Shown here: piece by piece, positions 16,373 through 24,139 of the stretch | How positions within the stretch are numbered: position 1 is the stretch's first letter | How the letters are laid out: every line of letters starts with the position of its first letter | Assembly (NCBI GenBank): GCA_902364645.1 | Contig: CABJEP010000006.1 | Location: 82,245-146,244 of the forward strand | Length of the DNA: 64,000 bases | Source: Coriobacteriaceae bacterium | GTDB taxonomy: Bacteria > Actinomycetota > Coriobacteriia > Coriobacteriales > Coriobacteriaceae | Direction of reading: 5' to 3' | Position numbers and translations under genes: made by a program | Notes under the pieces: generated by a model | What the model saw: the letters and a program-made list of their open reading frames with translations, nothing else | What the model was told of the DNA's origin: nothing | Database searches by the model: none

Positions 16373-17323
16373 ATGGTTAACGAGAAGAAGGTCGCTATTG
16401 TCGGCTGCGGTTTCGTTGGTTCGTCTTCGGCGTTCGTGCTGATGCAGAGTGGTCTGTTCTCCGAGATGGTCCTCATCGACGTGGACAAGAACCGCGCCGA
16501 GGGTGAGGCCCTGGATATCGCGCACGGCATGACGTTTGCCGAGCCGATGAAGATCTACGCCGGCGATTATTCCGATGTCGCCGACGCCGCCATGATCGTC
16601 GTCACCGCTGGTGCTGCCCAGAAGCCCGGTGAGACTCGCCTGGACCTGGTCAACAAGAACGTCAGCATCTTTAAGTCCATTATCCCCGAGATTAAGAAGT
16701 CCGGCTTCGACGGCATTCTGCTCATCGTCTCCAACCCGGTCGATGTTCTGACCTACGCCGCCATCAAGATGTCCGGCCTGCCCGAGGGCCACGTCATCGG
16801 TTCCGGTACCGTGCTCGACACCGGTCGTTTGCAGCAGATGCTTGGTGCCCACGTTGAGGTCGACCCGCGCGATGTCCAGGCCTATGTCATGGGTGAGCAC
16901 GGCGACTCCGAGTTCGTTGCTTGGTCCAGCGCTCAGGTTGCCGGCGTTCCGCTGAACACCTTCTGCGAGCTTCACGGTCATCTGGAGCATGAGGCTGCCG
17001 AGAAGCGCATCGCCGAGGATGTCAAGAACTCCGCCTACACCATCATCGAGAAGAAGCACGCCACCTACTACGGCGTCGCCATGGCCGTCAAGCGCATCTG
17101 CACTGCCGTTATGCGCGACGAGCAGACTGTTCTGCCCGTTTCCTCGCTCATGGTGGGTGAGTACGGTCTGTCCGATCTTGCCATCTCCATGCCGACGGTC
17201 GTTGGCCGCGATGGCGTTGTCTGCCGCGTCCCCGTGCCGCTGAACGATGACGAGCAGCATGAGCTCACCGCCTCCGCAAAGGCTCTCAAGGACATCATCG
17301 ACAGCGTCGACTTCTCCTGCTAA
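16373..17323 (+). CDS. ldh: L-lactate dehydrogenase
   Basis: A 316-residue NAD-dependent dehydrogenase that reduces pyruvate to L-lactate to regenerate NAD+ in fermentation. GCGFVGSSSA (11-20) is the nucleotide fold, KPGETRLDLV carries the loop arginine, GSGTVLDTGRL precedes the catalytic histidine H176 in GEHGDSEFVAWS. These features separate LDH from malate dehydrogenase, since the loop has Q (AAQKPGETR) as in LDH. ATG 16373 follows GGGAG. It is flanked by terminators, so it is probably monocistronic. It complements the acetate kinase/phosphotransacetylase branch at 45-49 kb. Confidence 0.9.
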   Translation: MVNEKKVAIVGCGFVGSSSAFVLMQSGLFSEMVLIDVDKNRAEGEALDIAHGMTFAEPMKIYAGDYSDVADAAMIVVTAGAAQKPGETRLDLVNKNVSIFKSIIPEIKKSGFDGILLIVSNPVDVLTYAAIKMSGLPEGHVIGSGTVLDTGRLQQMLGAHVEVDPRDVQAYVMGEHGDSEFVAWSSAQVAGVPLNTFCELHGHLEHEAAEKRIAEDVKNSAYTIIEKKHATYYGVAMAVKRICTAVMRDEQTVLPVSSLMVGEYGLSDLAISMPTVVGRDGVVCRVPVPLNDDEQHELTASAKALKDIIDSVDFSC

Positions 17324-17356
17324 ATCAAGCTCGCTAGAGCGAAAAGCTACAATGAA

Positions 17357-17390
17357 GGCGTCCGGGTCCACACGGCCCGGGCGCCTTTTT
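17357..17390 (+). terminator. Rho-independent terminator of ldh
   Basis: GGCGTCCGGG pairs with CCCGGGCGCC around a 9-base loop, followed by five T. Confidence 0.85.
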
Positions 17391-17417
17391 GGTGCAAAGT
17401 AACCTGACCCCAATGCA
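17391..17417 (+). repeat. Direct repeat, left copy, flanking Mbeg1-like gene
   Basis: The 27-base sequence beginning GGTGCAAAGTAACCTG recurs at 18604-18630 with three differences, bracketing one gene. Confidence 0.65.
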
Positions 17418-17437
17418 GCATAGTTGATGGGAGGGCC

Positions 17438-18598
17438 ATGTCGGATTCGCCTAATTTTTTGACCTATGCCCAGACGGCGTTTTATCCGTTTGAGGAGCAG
17501 CGGTTCTGTGCGGTGGATAGCCTGGTCTTTGCGTGGTTGTCCTATTTGCGTTTGCCGGGTGATATGGCGGAGCTGACGAACTGGCAGGGCCTAGACGTAC
17601 GCGAGTTGCTGCGTGCCGAGTGCTACCGGGACATGATTGGTGACTTGTGGGACCCAGAGGGGAGCAGGGCCTTGTTGGAGGCCGTGGCAGCAAGCCCTCG
17701 TTACCGTGGCGTGCGCGTTTGCGGCTATCGTGCCGTGAGCGATGTGGTAGCGACAGAGCAGTTTGCAGCCATGGCGTTCCGGTTTCCGGCGGGGTTTAGT
17801 TATCTTTCCTTCCGGGGGACCGACAGTACGATTGTGGGCTGGAAAGAGGACTTTAACATGGCATTCCGGTGTCCTGTGCCGGCCCAGGAATCCGCGGCGC
17901 GTTATGTGGACGAGGCGGTGGATGCGATTGACGGGCCACTTTTGTGCGGAGGTCATTCCAAGGGTGGAAACCTTGCGGTGTACGGTGCGGCGATGTGCTC
18001 CGATGTCGCCCGTGAGCGAATTGAACGGGTGTATTCCCATGATGGTCCGGGCTTCGTCGAGGAGTTTCTGAACGGCAACGCCTTTGCCGATATTTCCGGT
18101 CGAATCGACAAGACGCTACCTCGGTCGTCGATCTTTGGCATGATGTTCGAGACACAGGAGGACTATGCCATCGTTGAGAGCACCGAGTTCAGCCTGCTGC
18201 AGCATAATCCCTTTAGCTGGGTGGTTGATGGTCGCGACTTCGTGTACTGTGAGCGCCTGTCCGCCGGTGCTCGATACGTTGATGGCTCCATTCGCGAGAT
18301 GTTGCTTGCAGTGTCACCTAGCGAGCGCGAGCGTTTTGTAGATGCGTTGTTCTCCGTGTTTGAGGCAACGTGTGCTGAGCGGTTTGCGGACATCGCTGGG
18401 AATCTGCGCGAGAGCCTGCCCGTGATGCTCCAGGCTGCGCAAGGCTTTGACAAGGATACGCGACGCTTTGTCTCGCAGACCATCGCGGCAATCCTAAAAT
18501 GTGCGCTGCTGCCCAAACGACCCCAGATTGACATGCCCGCTGCCGGCAAGAGTTTGGCAGAACAGCTCGAGGCTTGGCAGTCCGAGCTCCTGCGCTAA
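17438..18598 (+). CDS. Mbeg1-like (DUF2974) alpha/beta-hydrolase-fold protein
   Basis: A 386-residue protein with the lipase-like pattern of the Mbeg1-like family: DSLVFAWLSYL at the N-terminus, FSYLSFRGTDSTIVGWKEDF near residue 115, and the nucleophile elbow GGHSKGGNLAVYGA near 168 with Ser as presumed nucleophile. There is no signal peptide or membrane helix. Family members are common in Gram-positive gut bacteria and their substrate is unknown; a cytoplasmic lipase/esterase role is inferred. ATG 17438 follows GGGAGGG. The gene stands alone between the ldh terminator and ndpA and is bracketed by 27-base direct repeats. Confidence 0.8.
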   Translation: MSDSPNFLTYAQTAFYPFEEQRFCAVDSLVFAWLSYLRLPGDMAELTNWQGLDVRELLRAECYRDMIGDLWDPEGSRALLEAVAASPRYRGVRVCGYRAVSDVVATEQFAAMAFRFPAGFSYLSFRGTDSTIVGWKEDFNMAFRCPVPAQESAARYVDEAVDAIDGPLLCGGHSKGGNLAVYGAAMCSDVARERIERVYSHDGPGFVEEFLNGNAFADISGRIDKTLPRSSIFGMMFETQEDYAIVESTEFSLLQHNPFSWVVDGRDFVYCERLSAGARYVDGSIREMLLAVSPSERERFVDALFSVFEATCAERFADIAGNLRESLPVMLQAAQGFDKDTRRFVSQTIAAILKCALLPKRPQIDMPAAGKSLAEQLEAWQSELLR

Positions 18599-18603
18599 CC
18601 ATT

Positions 18604-18630
18604 GGTGCAAAGCAACCTGTCCCCGATGCA
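18604..18630 (+). repeat. Direct repeat, right copy, flanking Mbeg1-like gene
   Basis: This repeats 17391-17417 with three differences and starts six bases after the gene's stop codon. Confidence 0.65.
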
Positions 18631-18700
18631 TCAAGCTTCGATGCGCCTGGGGCGGGCTCGACCGCTATACTGGTTCGTGCCGAAATCGATCTAGAACGGA

Positions 18701-19714
18701 ATGCCGTATATGAAAATCAATCACGCGATTCTGCATATCCTGGACTTTGACTCTGCCGTCAACGTCATGAGCCAGCGCGAGCTCGATATCGAGAGCCGTA
18801 CCGTGCGCAACTTTGTGACCACGCATCTGCGCCGCGCACGAACCTCGGCCGACAATAAGCGCGCCACGTTTGCCGAGAACTCTGCGTTTGGCGGCGAGCT
18901 CAAGGGCTATTTCTTTGGCGAGCGCGAGTTCGTAGACCTGTCGCAGCAGATTGCGGAGTTCATTTCCTCCGAGCTTACCAAGGCCGAAAAAGCCGAGTCC
19001 ACCGATGTGCTCGTGGCCGACTTTGACGACGACGAGGATGCCCGCTGGTTTGCCGTGATGCTGCTGGGCTCCAAACAGGCCTTTATGCACGAGGTGGGCC
19101 GCGAGGAGGGCGAGGTACGCAACGACATCGCACGCCACTATGCTATCCTGCCGAATCCTTCCCAAAAGGTGCCAAGCTATGCCATCGTGCGCGCGAGCAC
19201 CATGGAGATCGGCTATGTGGACAAGAAGCGCAAGATTGCCGGCGAAGACCGTATGCTCATTCCCGACGGTCTGCTGCAGTGCGATACGGGCGTGTCGGGC
19301 AAGGAGGTCATCGACACCGTGACGCGCGTGGTCGAGGAAGTCGCCGAGGAACACGGCGCCAACACTGCTGTGGCGCTTGCTAAGGTCAAGGCTGCCGTTG
19401 CCGAGAAGGTTGAGGACGATGAGGAGCTGCCGCCCTGGGACATCGTCGATGAGGTCTTTGAGGACGAGCCGGTCATCAAGGAGAGCGTACGTGCGGCGCT
19501 GACCGAAGAGAAGGTGCCCGAGCGTGTGCCCGTGGAGCGCAAGCAGGTCGAGCGTGCGGCGGTGCGCAATCACAAGATCCGTACCGACACGGGTATCGAG
19601 ATCAGCTTTCCGGCCGAGATGGGCTCGAATTCCGAGTACATCGAGTTCGTCAACGAGCCCAACGGCCTCATCTCCATCGAGCTCAAGAATATCGGGTCAA
19701 TTGAGAATCGATAA
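18701..19714 (+). CDS. ndpA: Nucleoid-associated protein, NdpA/YejK family
   Basis: A 337-residue protein matching the NdpA pattern: an opening ILHILDFDSAVNVMSQRELD, then the central KSVFVHVVGREEGEVRNDIA-like segment (AFMHEVGREEGEVRNDIARH) and a C-terminal IRTDTGIEISFPAEMG. The family associates with the nucleoid; its biochemical role is poorly defined. Two in-frame ATGs (18701, 18710) are possible and neither has a strong SD, so the first is given with reservation. A terminator follows. Confidence 0.8.
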   Translation: MPYMKINHAILHILDFDSAVNVMSQRELDIESRTVRNFVTTHLRRARTSADNKRATFAENSAFGGELKGYFFGEREFVDLSQQIAEFISSELTKAEKAESTDVLVADFDDDEDARWFAVMLLGSKQAFMHEVGREEGEVRNDIARHYAILPNPSQKVPSYAIVRASTMEIGYVDKKRKIAGEDRMLIPDGLLQCDTGVSGKEVIDTVTRVVEEVAEEHGANTAVALAKVKAAVAEKVEDDEELPPWDIVDEVFEDEPVIKESVRAALTEEKVPERVPVERKQVERAAVRNHKIRTDTGIEISFPAEMGSNSEYIEFVNEPNGLISIELKNIGSIENR

Positions 19715-19741
19715 ACTGCGCTTGGACGCTGCAGAAAAACA

Positions 19742-19775
19742 AAGGTCGGAGCCCCTCGGGACTTCGGCCTTTTTT
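19742..19775 (+). terminator. Terminator of ndpA
   Basis: AAGGTCGGAG pairs with CTTCGGCCTT (two G-U pairs), followed by six T. Confidence 0.75.
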
Positions 19776-19818
19776 GCTTGGGGCTGAATTACGTTGCGGG
19801 TTGAGCCTACGTCAGCGA

Positions 19819-19916
19819 AAGCGCCCCTAGGCGAGCAAGGTGACGTGAAAGAGGAAGGAAGCGTACTTTGGTACGCGACCGACGATTGAACGTCAGATTG
19901 CCGCCTAGGGGCGCTT
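19819..19916 (+). repeat. Family A hairpin element, copy 2
   Basis: Arms 19819-19845 and 19891-19916 pair almost throughout (AAGCGCCCCTAGGCG with its complement). The centre reads GAAAGAGGAAGGAAGCGTAC and onward, with inner stem GCGTAC/GTACGC, matching the copies at 4401 and 34565 while the arms differ. It lies between the convergent genes ndpA and dapH. Confidence 0.75.
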
Positions 19917-19929
19917 GCAGCGTCGAGCC

Positions 19930-19957
19930 GTTACGCGGTTTGGTAAACCCGCGTAAC
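19930..19957. terminator. Palindrome at 3' end of dapH
   Basis: GTTACGCGGTTT / AAACCCGCGTAAC forms a stem with one bulge, immediately downstream of the dapH stop (minus strand). It is nearly identical to 4361-4387. Confidence 0.6.
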
Positions 19958-19959
19958 TA

Positions 19960-20679
19960 TTAAAGCTGGCGCAGATCTTCCTCGAGACCGGTCTTGCTGT
20001 TGGTTTTCTCGTCGCGCATCTTGATGACGCGGGCGGGGACACCGGCCACGACGGCGCCGGCGGGGACGTCCTCGACGCACACGGCGCCGGCGGCGACAAC
20101 AGCGCCCTTGCCCACGCGCACGCCTTCCAGGACCACGGCATTAGCGCCGATCATGACATCGTCCTCGATGATGACGGGCGTAGCGCTCGCGGGCTCCACG
20201 ACGCCCGCCAACACGGTGCCGGCGCCGATGTGGCAGTTCTTGCCCACGGTGGCGCGACCGCCCAGCACGGCGCCCATATCGATCATGGAACCCTCGCCGA
20301 TAACGGAGCCGATGTTGATGATGGCACCCATCATGATGACGGCACGGTCGCCGATCTCGACGCGGTCGCGGATGATCGCGCCCGGCTCGATGCGGGCGTT
20401 GATGCCCTTAAGGTCGAGCATGGGCACGGCGGAGTTGCGGCAGTCGTTCTCCACATCGTAGTAATCGATGGAATCGGCGTTGGCGTCCAGGATGGCCTTA
20501 AGCTCATCCCAGTCGCCAAAGACGGTCTTGCCACGACGACCGCCGTAGACATGTGCGTCGCCCCAGGCAACCTTCATGCCCGGCTTCTCGCGCACGTACA
20601 GTTTGACGGGCGTCTTTTTGGGCGCGGTGGCGATATAGTTGATAATCTCCTGTGCGTCCATCTCGGCTGCGTTGCTCAT
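19960..20679 (-). CDS. dapH: Tetrahydrodipicolinate N-acetyltransferase
   Basis: A 239-residue left-handed beta-helix acetyltransferase that N-acetylates tetrahydrodipicolinate, committing lysine synthesis to the acetylase branch. The N-terminal domain ([19 protein letters not shown]) is DapH-specific, and the hexapeptide repeats run from ~95 to 215 ([49 protein letters not shown]). It acts in the cytoplasm. The SD is AAGGAGAG before ATG 20679. It is last in the lysA-dapA, dapB, dapH operon, under the lysine riboswitch at 23832-23990. Confidence 0.93.
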   Translation of the reverse strand: MSNAAEMDAQEIINYIATAPKKTPVKLYVREKPGMKVAWGDAHVYGGRRGKTVFGDWDELKAILDANADSIDYYDVENDCRNSAVPMLDLKGINARIEPGAIIRDRVEIGDRAVIMMGAIINIGSVIGEGSMIDMGAVLGGRATVGKNCHIGAGTVLAGVVEPASATPVIIEDDVMIGANAVVLEGVRVGKGAVVAAGAVCVEDVPAGAVVAGVPARVIKMRDEKTNSKTGLEEDLRQL

Positions 20680-20718
20680 ATGCTGTCTCTCCTTTGAGGG
20701 GGTATGGTTGATAACTAG

Positions 20719-21459
20719 TTAGGCGAACATGACCTGGTCGAAGGTGTAGAAGCCGGGTTCGCGGGTGATGAGCTTCTGCGCGGCTGCCAAGGCACCGTTG
20801 ACGAAGATCTGACGGCTCGTGGCGCGGTGGGTGAGCGTGACCTCCTCGTCCTGGCCAAAGAAACTCACCTCGTGCACGCCGGCGACGGTGCCGCCGCGCA
20901 GCGAGTGCATGCCGATCTCCTTGGGGTCACGCGCGCCGCACATGCCCTCGCGGCCATAGACGGGGTGGTAGCCTGCCTCGGGCTCGGCCTCGACTACGGC
21001 GTCGAGCAGCAGCTTTGCGGTGCCGCTGGGGGCGTCGACCTTTTGGTTGTGGTGAGTCTCGACAATCTCGCAGTCAAAGCCGGGCAGCTCACGCGTGGCC
21101 TGGGTCACTAGATGACGTAGGGCTGCGATGCCGATGGAGTAATTGCCCGAGTGCATAACGCGGGTGTTCTGGCCCAGCTCACGCAGACGGTCCATCTGCT
21201 CGGGGGTGTAGCCTGTGGTGCCCGAGACCAACGCCGCGCCCGTGCGCTCGACATAGGCGACGACGGCATCGAAGGTCACGACGTTCGAGAAGTCGACAAT
21301 CACATCGGCGGCCGGTGCGTTCTCGAGCTCGCTCAAATCGAAGCCAATCTGGGCGACGATGTCGAAAACGGGTTGACCGGCGGCGTCGACAACGCCCTCG
21401 GCGGTGGTGCGGATGAGCGAGCCCATGCGGCCCGTTCCCATAATGACGGTCTTAATCAA
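20719..21459 (-). CDS. dapB: 4-hydroxy-tetrahydrodipicolinate reductase (TTG start)
   Basis: A 246-residue NAD(P)H-dependent reductase of the lysine/DAP pathway. The nucleotide motif is MGTGRMGSLI at the N-terminus, the catalytic helix motif ETHHNQKVDAPSGTAKLLLD has the signature H-H and K-x-D-x-PSGTA residues, and GSFFGQDEE-type VHEVSFFGQDEEVTLTHRA is present. It starts with TTG 21459, inside the end of the dapA part (8-base overlap), preceded by GGGAG. Overlap implies translational coupling. Confidence 0.93.
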   Translation of the reverse strand: MIKTVIMGTGRMGSLIRTTAEGVVDAAGQPVFDIVAQIGFDLSELENAPAADVIVDFSNVVTFDAVVAYVERTGAALVSGTTGYTPEQMDRLRELGQNTRVMHSGNYSIGIAALRHLVTQATRELPGFDCEIVETHHNQKVDAPSGTAKLLLDAVVEAEPEAGYHPVYGREGMCGARDPKEIGMHSLRGGTVAGVHEVSFFGQDEEVTLTHRATSRQIFVNGALAAAQKLITREPGFYTFDQVMFA

Positions 21460-23761
21460 GCAGACCAGCTCCCTTCAGGGCATCGGTAAGTGCAGAGCGC
21501 GTGTCGTTGGCCATGGGGCACAGCGGCATGCGGTAGTTTGCCTCGATCATACCCATCTGAGCGAGCGCCTCTTTGACGGGGATGGGGTTGACCTCACTAA
21601 AGAGGGCATTGATGAGCGGCTGGCCGGCAATTTGGATATCGCGGGCACGCGCCACGTCACCGTCCAAATAGGCTCGGCACATGTCATGCACGAGCTGCGG
21701 CTGAACGTCTGCCCACACGCTGATGGTGCCCGAGGCGCCCAGGCTCATGAGCGGCACGGTCAGCGCGTCCTCGCCCGAGTACATGCGGAAGTCGTCTGAC
21801 AGCAGGTGGGCGATCTTGGCCGCGTAGGCGACGTTGCCCGAGGCTTCCTTAATACCCATGATGTTGGGGTGCGCGGCCAAGCGCTCTACGTTGCGCTCGC
21901 TGATGCCGCAGCCACAGCGGCCGGGGATGTTGTACAGGATGCAGGGGATGTCCACGGCATCGGCGACGGTCTTAAAGTGCTGATAGATACCCTCTTCGTT
22001 GGACTTGTTGTAGTAGGGGGTGATGAGCAGCAGACCGTCGGCGCCCAGGCCCTGATAGGTGAGCGACTTGGTGAGCATGGTCTGCGTGGAGTTGGAGCCC
22101 GAGCCGGCGATGACGGGGACGCGGCCTGCAACCTGCTTGACCACCGCGGCGACAACGGAGTTGTCCTCGTCGTCGGTCATCGTGGCGCTCTCGCCGGTGG
22201 TGCCCAGGGTGAGGATGGCGTCGGTACCGTTTTGCAGGTGGAAATCGATAAGGCGCTCGAGCGCGTCAAAGTCGACACTGCCGTCCTTTTTAAACGGCGT
22301 AACAAGGGCGACGATTGAACCCTCGAGATTGCGGATGTCCATGTCCTTCTCCTTCGCTTCCGCGATCTGGATGCGTTTGTTCCATTGGGCGGCGACTGCT
22401 AGGCGCTCGTCCTGAGCGCGACGGCGGGCGGCATCGGCGCGCGATTTGGCCAGCAACTCTCGGCCGCACGGCAGCACGTCGAGTGTGGCAAAGTAATCGA
22501 CCGGGCGCTCGGCGCGGCGGATGAGGTCGGCCGAGCCATCGGGACGCAGTAGGACCTCGGCGGAGCGCAGGCGTCCGTTGTAGTTGTAGCCCATGGAGTA
22601 GCCATGTGCGCCGGTATCGTGGATCACAAGCAGGTCGCCTATGTCGATATGCGGCAGCTCACGATCGATGGCGAACTTGTCATTGTTCTCGCACAGATTA
22701 CCCGTGATGTCGTACGTGTTCGTGACGGGGGCTGCGGTTTTATCGGGACCGTCCGGCTGACCCATCACCGTGATGTGGTGGTAAGCGCCATACATGGCGG
22801 GACGAATGAGGTCGACGGCGCTGGCGTCCACGCCGATATAGTCCTTGTAGATCTGCTTCTCGTGGATGGCCTTGGTGACCAGGCAGCCGTAGGGGCCCAT
22901 CATAAAGCGGCCCATCTCGGTGCAGATGGCCACATCGCCCATGCCGGCGGGAACCAGGATCTCGTCGTATGCCGCGTGCACCCCCTCGCCGATGGCGTGA
23001 ATGTCGTTGGCCTGCTGCTCGGGCAGATAGGGGATGCCGACGCCGCCAGACAGATTGATGAAGGCGACGTGTGCGCCGGTCTCGCGCTCCAGACGTACGG
23101 CAAGCTCAAAGAGGATGCGCGCGAGCTTGGGGTAGTAGTCGTTGGTGACGGTGTTGCTGGCAAGGAATGCGTGGATGCCAAAGTCCTCGGCGCCCTTGGC
23201 CTTGAGTATGCGGAAGGCCTCGAAGAGCTGCTCGGTGGTCATGCCATATTTGGAGTCGCCCGGGTTGTCCATGATGCCGTTGGAGAGCTGGAACAGGCCG
23301 CCTGGATTAAAGCGGCAGCTGACCGTTTTGGGGATGGGTCCCGCAACACGCTCAAAGAACTCGATGTGGCTGATGTCGTCAAAGTTGACGATGGCACCCA
23401 GCTTGTCGGCGAGCTCAAAGTCGGCAGCCGGCGTATCGTTGGACGAGAACATGATGTCGTGTCCCGTGATACCCAGCGAGCGGGCGATCATGAGCTCGGT
23501 ATAGCTCGAGCAATCGCAGCCGCAGCCGTATTCGTTGAGAATGGAGATGAGCGCCGGGTTGGGGTTGGCCTTGACGGCAAAGTATTCCTTAAAGCCCGGG
23601 TTCCATGCAAAGGCGTCGCGCACTTCTTGCATGTTGCGGCGGATGCCCGCCTCGTCGTATAGATGAAACGGCGTGGGGAACTGCTCGACGATATGCTCGA
23701 GTGTCTCCTTGTCCACAAACGGCTGCTTGGCCGCATATGCCTCGTTGGGGGTCAATGCCAT
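21452..23761 (-). CDS. lysA-dapA: In-frame fusion: diaminopimelate decarboxylase + dihydrodipicolinate synthase
   Basis: One uninterrupted 769-codon frame carries two enzymes of the same pathway. Residues 1-~435 are LysA: PLP lysine in YFAVKANPNPALI, SGGVGIPY glycine loop, EMGRFMMGPYG, and HDTGAHGYSMGYNYNGRLRS. Residues 436-473 are a charged Ala/Arg/Lys-rich linker. Residues 474-769 are DapA: LVTPFKKDGSVDFDAL, LGTTGESATMT, the Tyr motif LLLITPYYNKSNEEGIY, and the Schiff-base Lys in IMGIKEASG. An internal SD and ATG at 22340-22354 could also give free DapA (21452-22342). LysA makes lysine from meso-DAP; DapA starts the branch. It is the first gene after the lysine riboswitch. Confidence 0.88.
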   Translation of the reverse strand: MALTPNEAYAAKQPFVDKETLEHIVEQFPTPFHLYDEAGIRRNMQEVRDAFAWNPGFKEYFAVKANPNPALISILNEYGCGCDCSSYTELMIARSLGITGHDIMFSSNDTPAADFELADKLGAIVNFDDISHIEFFERVAGPIPKTVSCRFNPGGLFQLSNGIMDNPGDSKYGMTTEQLFEAFRILKAKGAEDFGIHAFLASNTVTNDYYPKLARILFELAVRLERETGAHVAFINLSGGVGIPYLPEQQANDIHAIGEGVHAAYDEILVPAGMGDVAICTEMGRFMMGPYGCLVTKAIHEKQIYKDYIGVDASAVDLIRPAMYGAYHHITVMGQPDGPDKTAAPVTNTYDITGNLCENNDKFAIDRELPHIDIGDLLVIHDTGAHGYSMGYNYNGRLRSAEVLLRPDGSADLIRRAERPVDYFATLDVLPCGRELLAKSRADAARRRAQDERLAVAAQWNKRIQIAEAKEKDMDIRNLEGSIVALVTPFKKDGSVDFDALERLIDFHLQNGTDAILTLGTTGESATMTDDEDNSVVAAVVKQVAGRVPVIAGSGSNSTQTMLTKSLTYQGLGADGLLLITPYYNKSNEEGIYQHFKTVADAVDIPCILYNIPGRCGCGISERNVERLAAHPNIMGIKEASGNVAYAAKIAHLLSDDFRMYSGEDALTVPLMSLGASGTISVWADVQPQLVHDMCRAYLDGDVARARDIQIAGQPLINALFSEVNPIPVKEALAQMGMIEANYRMPLCPMANDTRSALTDALKGAGLLD
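22340..22354 (-). promoter_or_regulatory. Internal RBS and ATG for stand-alone DapA
   Basis: On the minus strand AAGGAG (22354-22349) stands six bases before ATG 22342, exactly where a normal DapA protein (MDIRNLEGSIVALVTPF) begins. Both a fusion and a free 296-residue DapA could therefore be made. Confidence 0.65.
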
Positions 23762-23831
23762 GTCCCGTAAACCTCGCTATCCAGACGGCGCCATCTGCGC
23801 ATCGAATCCGCATAGCGTGGACCCAATGTCC

Positions 23832-23990
23832 GGATAGCGCTCCCGCATTGCTGCAGACAGTCCTGTGGGTGTTTCCCACAGGCCCACCAGGTTGTTCGTG
23901 CCCGAAAAACCCAGTTCGGCGGGTTTCGCCTCCCCACGGGGTCAAAGCCTGCCGGCTCGCCCGCGGCTCTTCGTGCCCGCGCCTCTATCA
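23832..23990 (-). promoter_or_regulatory. Lysine riboswitch aptamer
   Basis: Read on the minus strand the segment carries the landmark motifs of the lysine riboswitch in order: GATAGAGGCGCGGGC at the 5' end, the GGGGAGGCGAAACCCGCCGA segment, CCTGGTGGGCCTGTGGGAAA, and GGACTGTC, with P1 closed by GATAG / CTATC. It is about 159 bases long and lies 70 bases upstream of lysA-dapA. A segment CGCTATCC at the P1 3' strand is complementary to GGATAGCG just before the lysA SD, a candidate expression platform. Lysine binding should lower expression of the operon. Confidence 0.85.
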
Positions 23991-24000
23991 AGTGGTAAAG

Positions 24001-24029
24001 ACCCTATCACGTTGCACTTTACCAAACAA
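24001..24029 (-). promoter_or_regulatory. Candidate promoter of the lysine operon
   Basis: On the minus strand TTGTTT (24029-24024) and TAGGGT (24006-24001) are 17 bases apart, placed just ahead of the riboswitch 5' end. Confidence 0.4.
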
Positions 24030-24139
24030 GAGTATTCGTATATAACGTTTAAAAAATGCAGGGATATGCTGGAAACATGTGCGCCACAATCCTGTATCAC
24101 AATAAGTTGCAACAGATGTGCCTCACGAAGGGATCCTCT

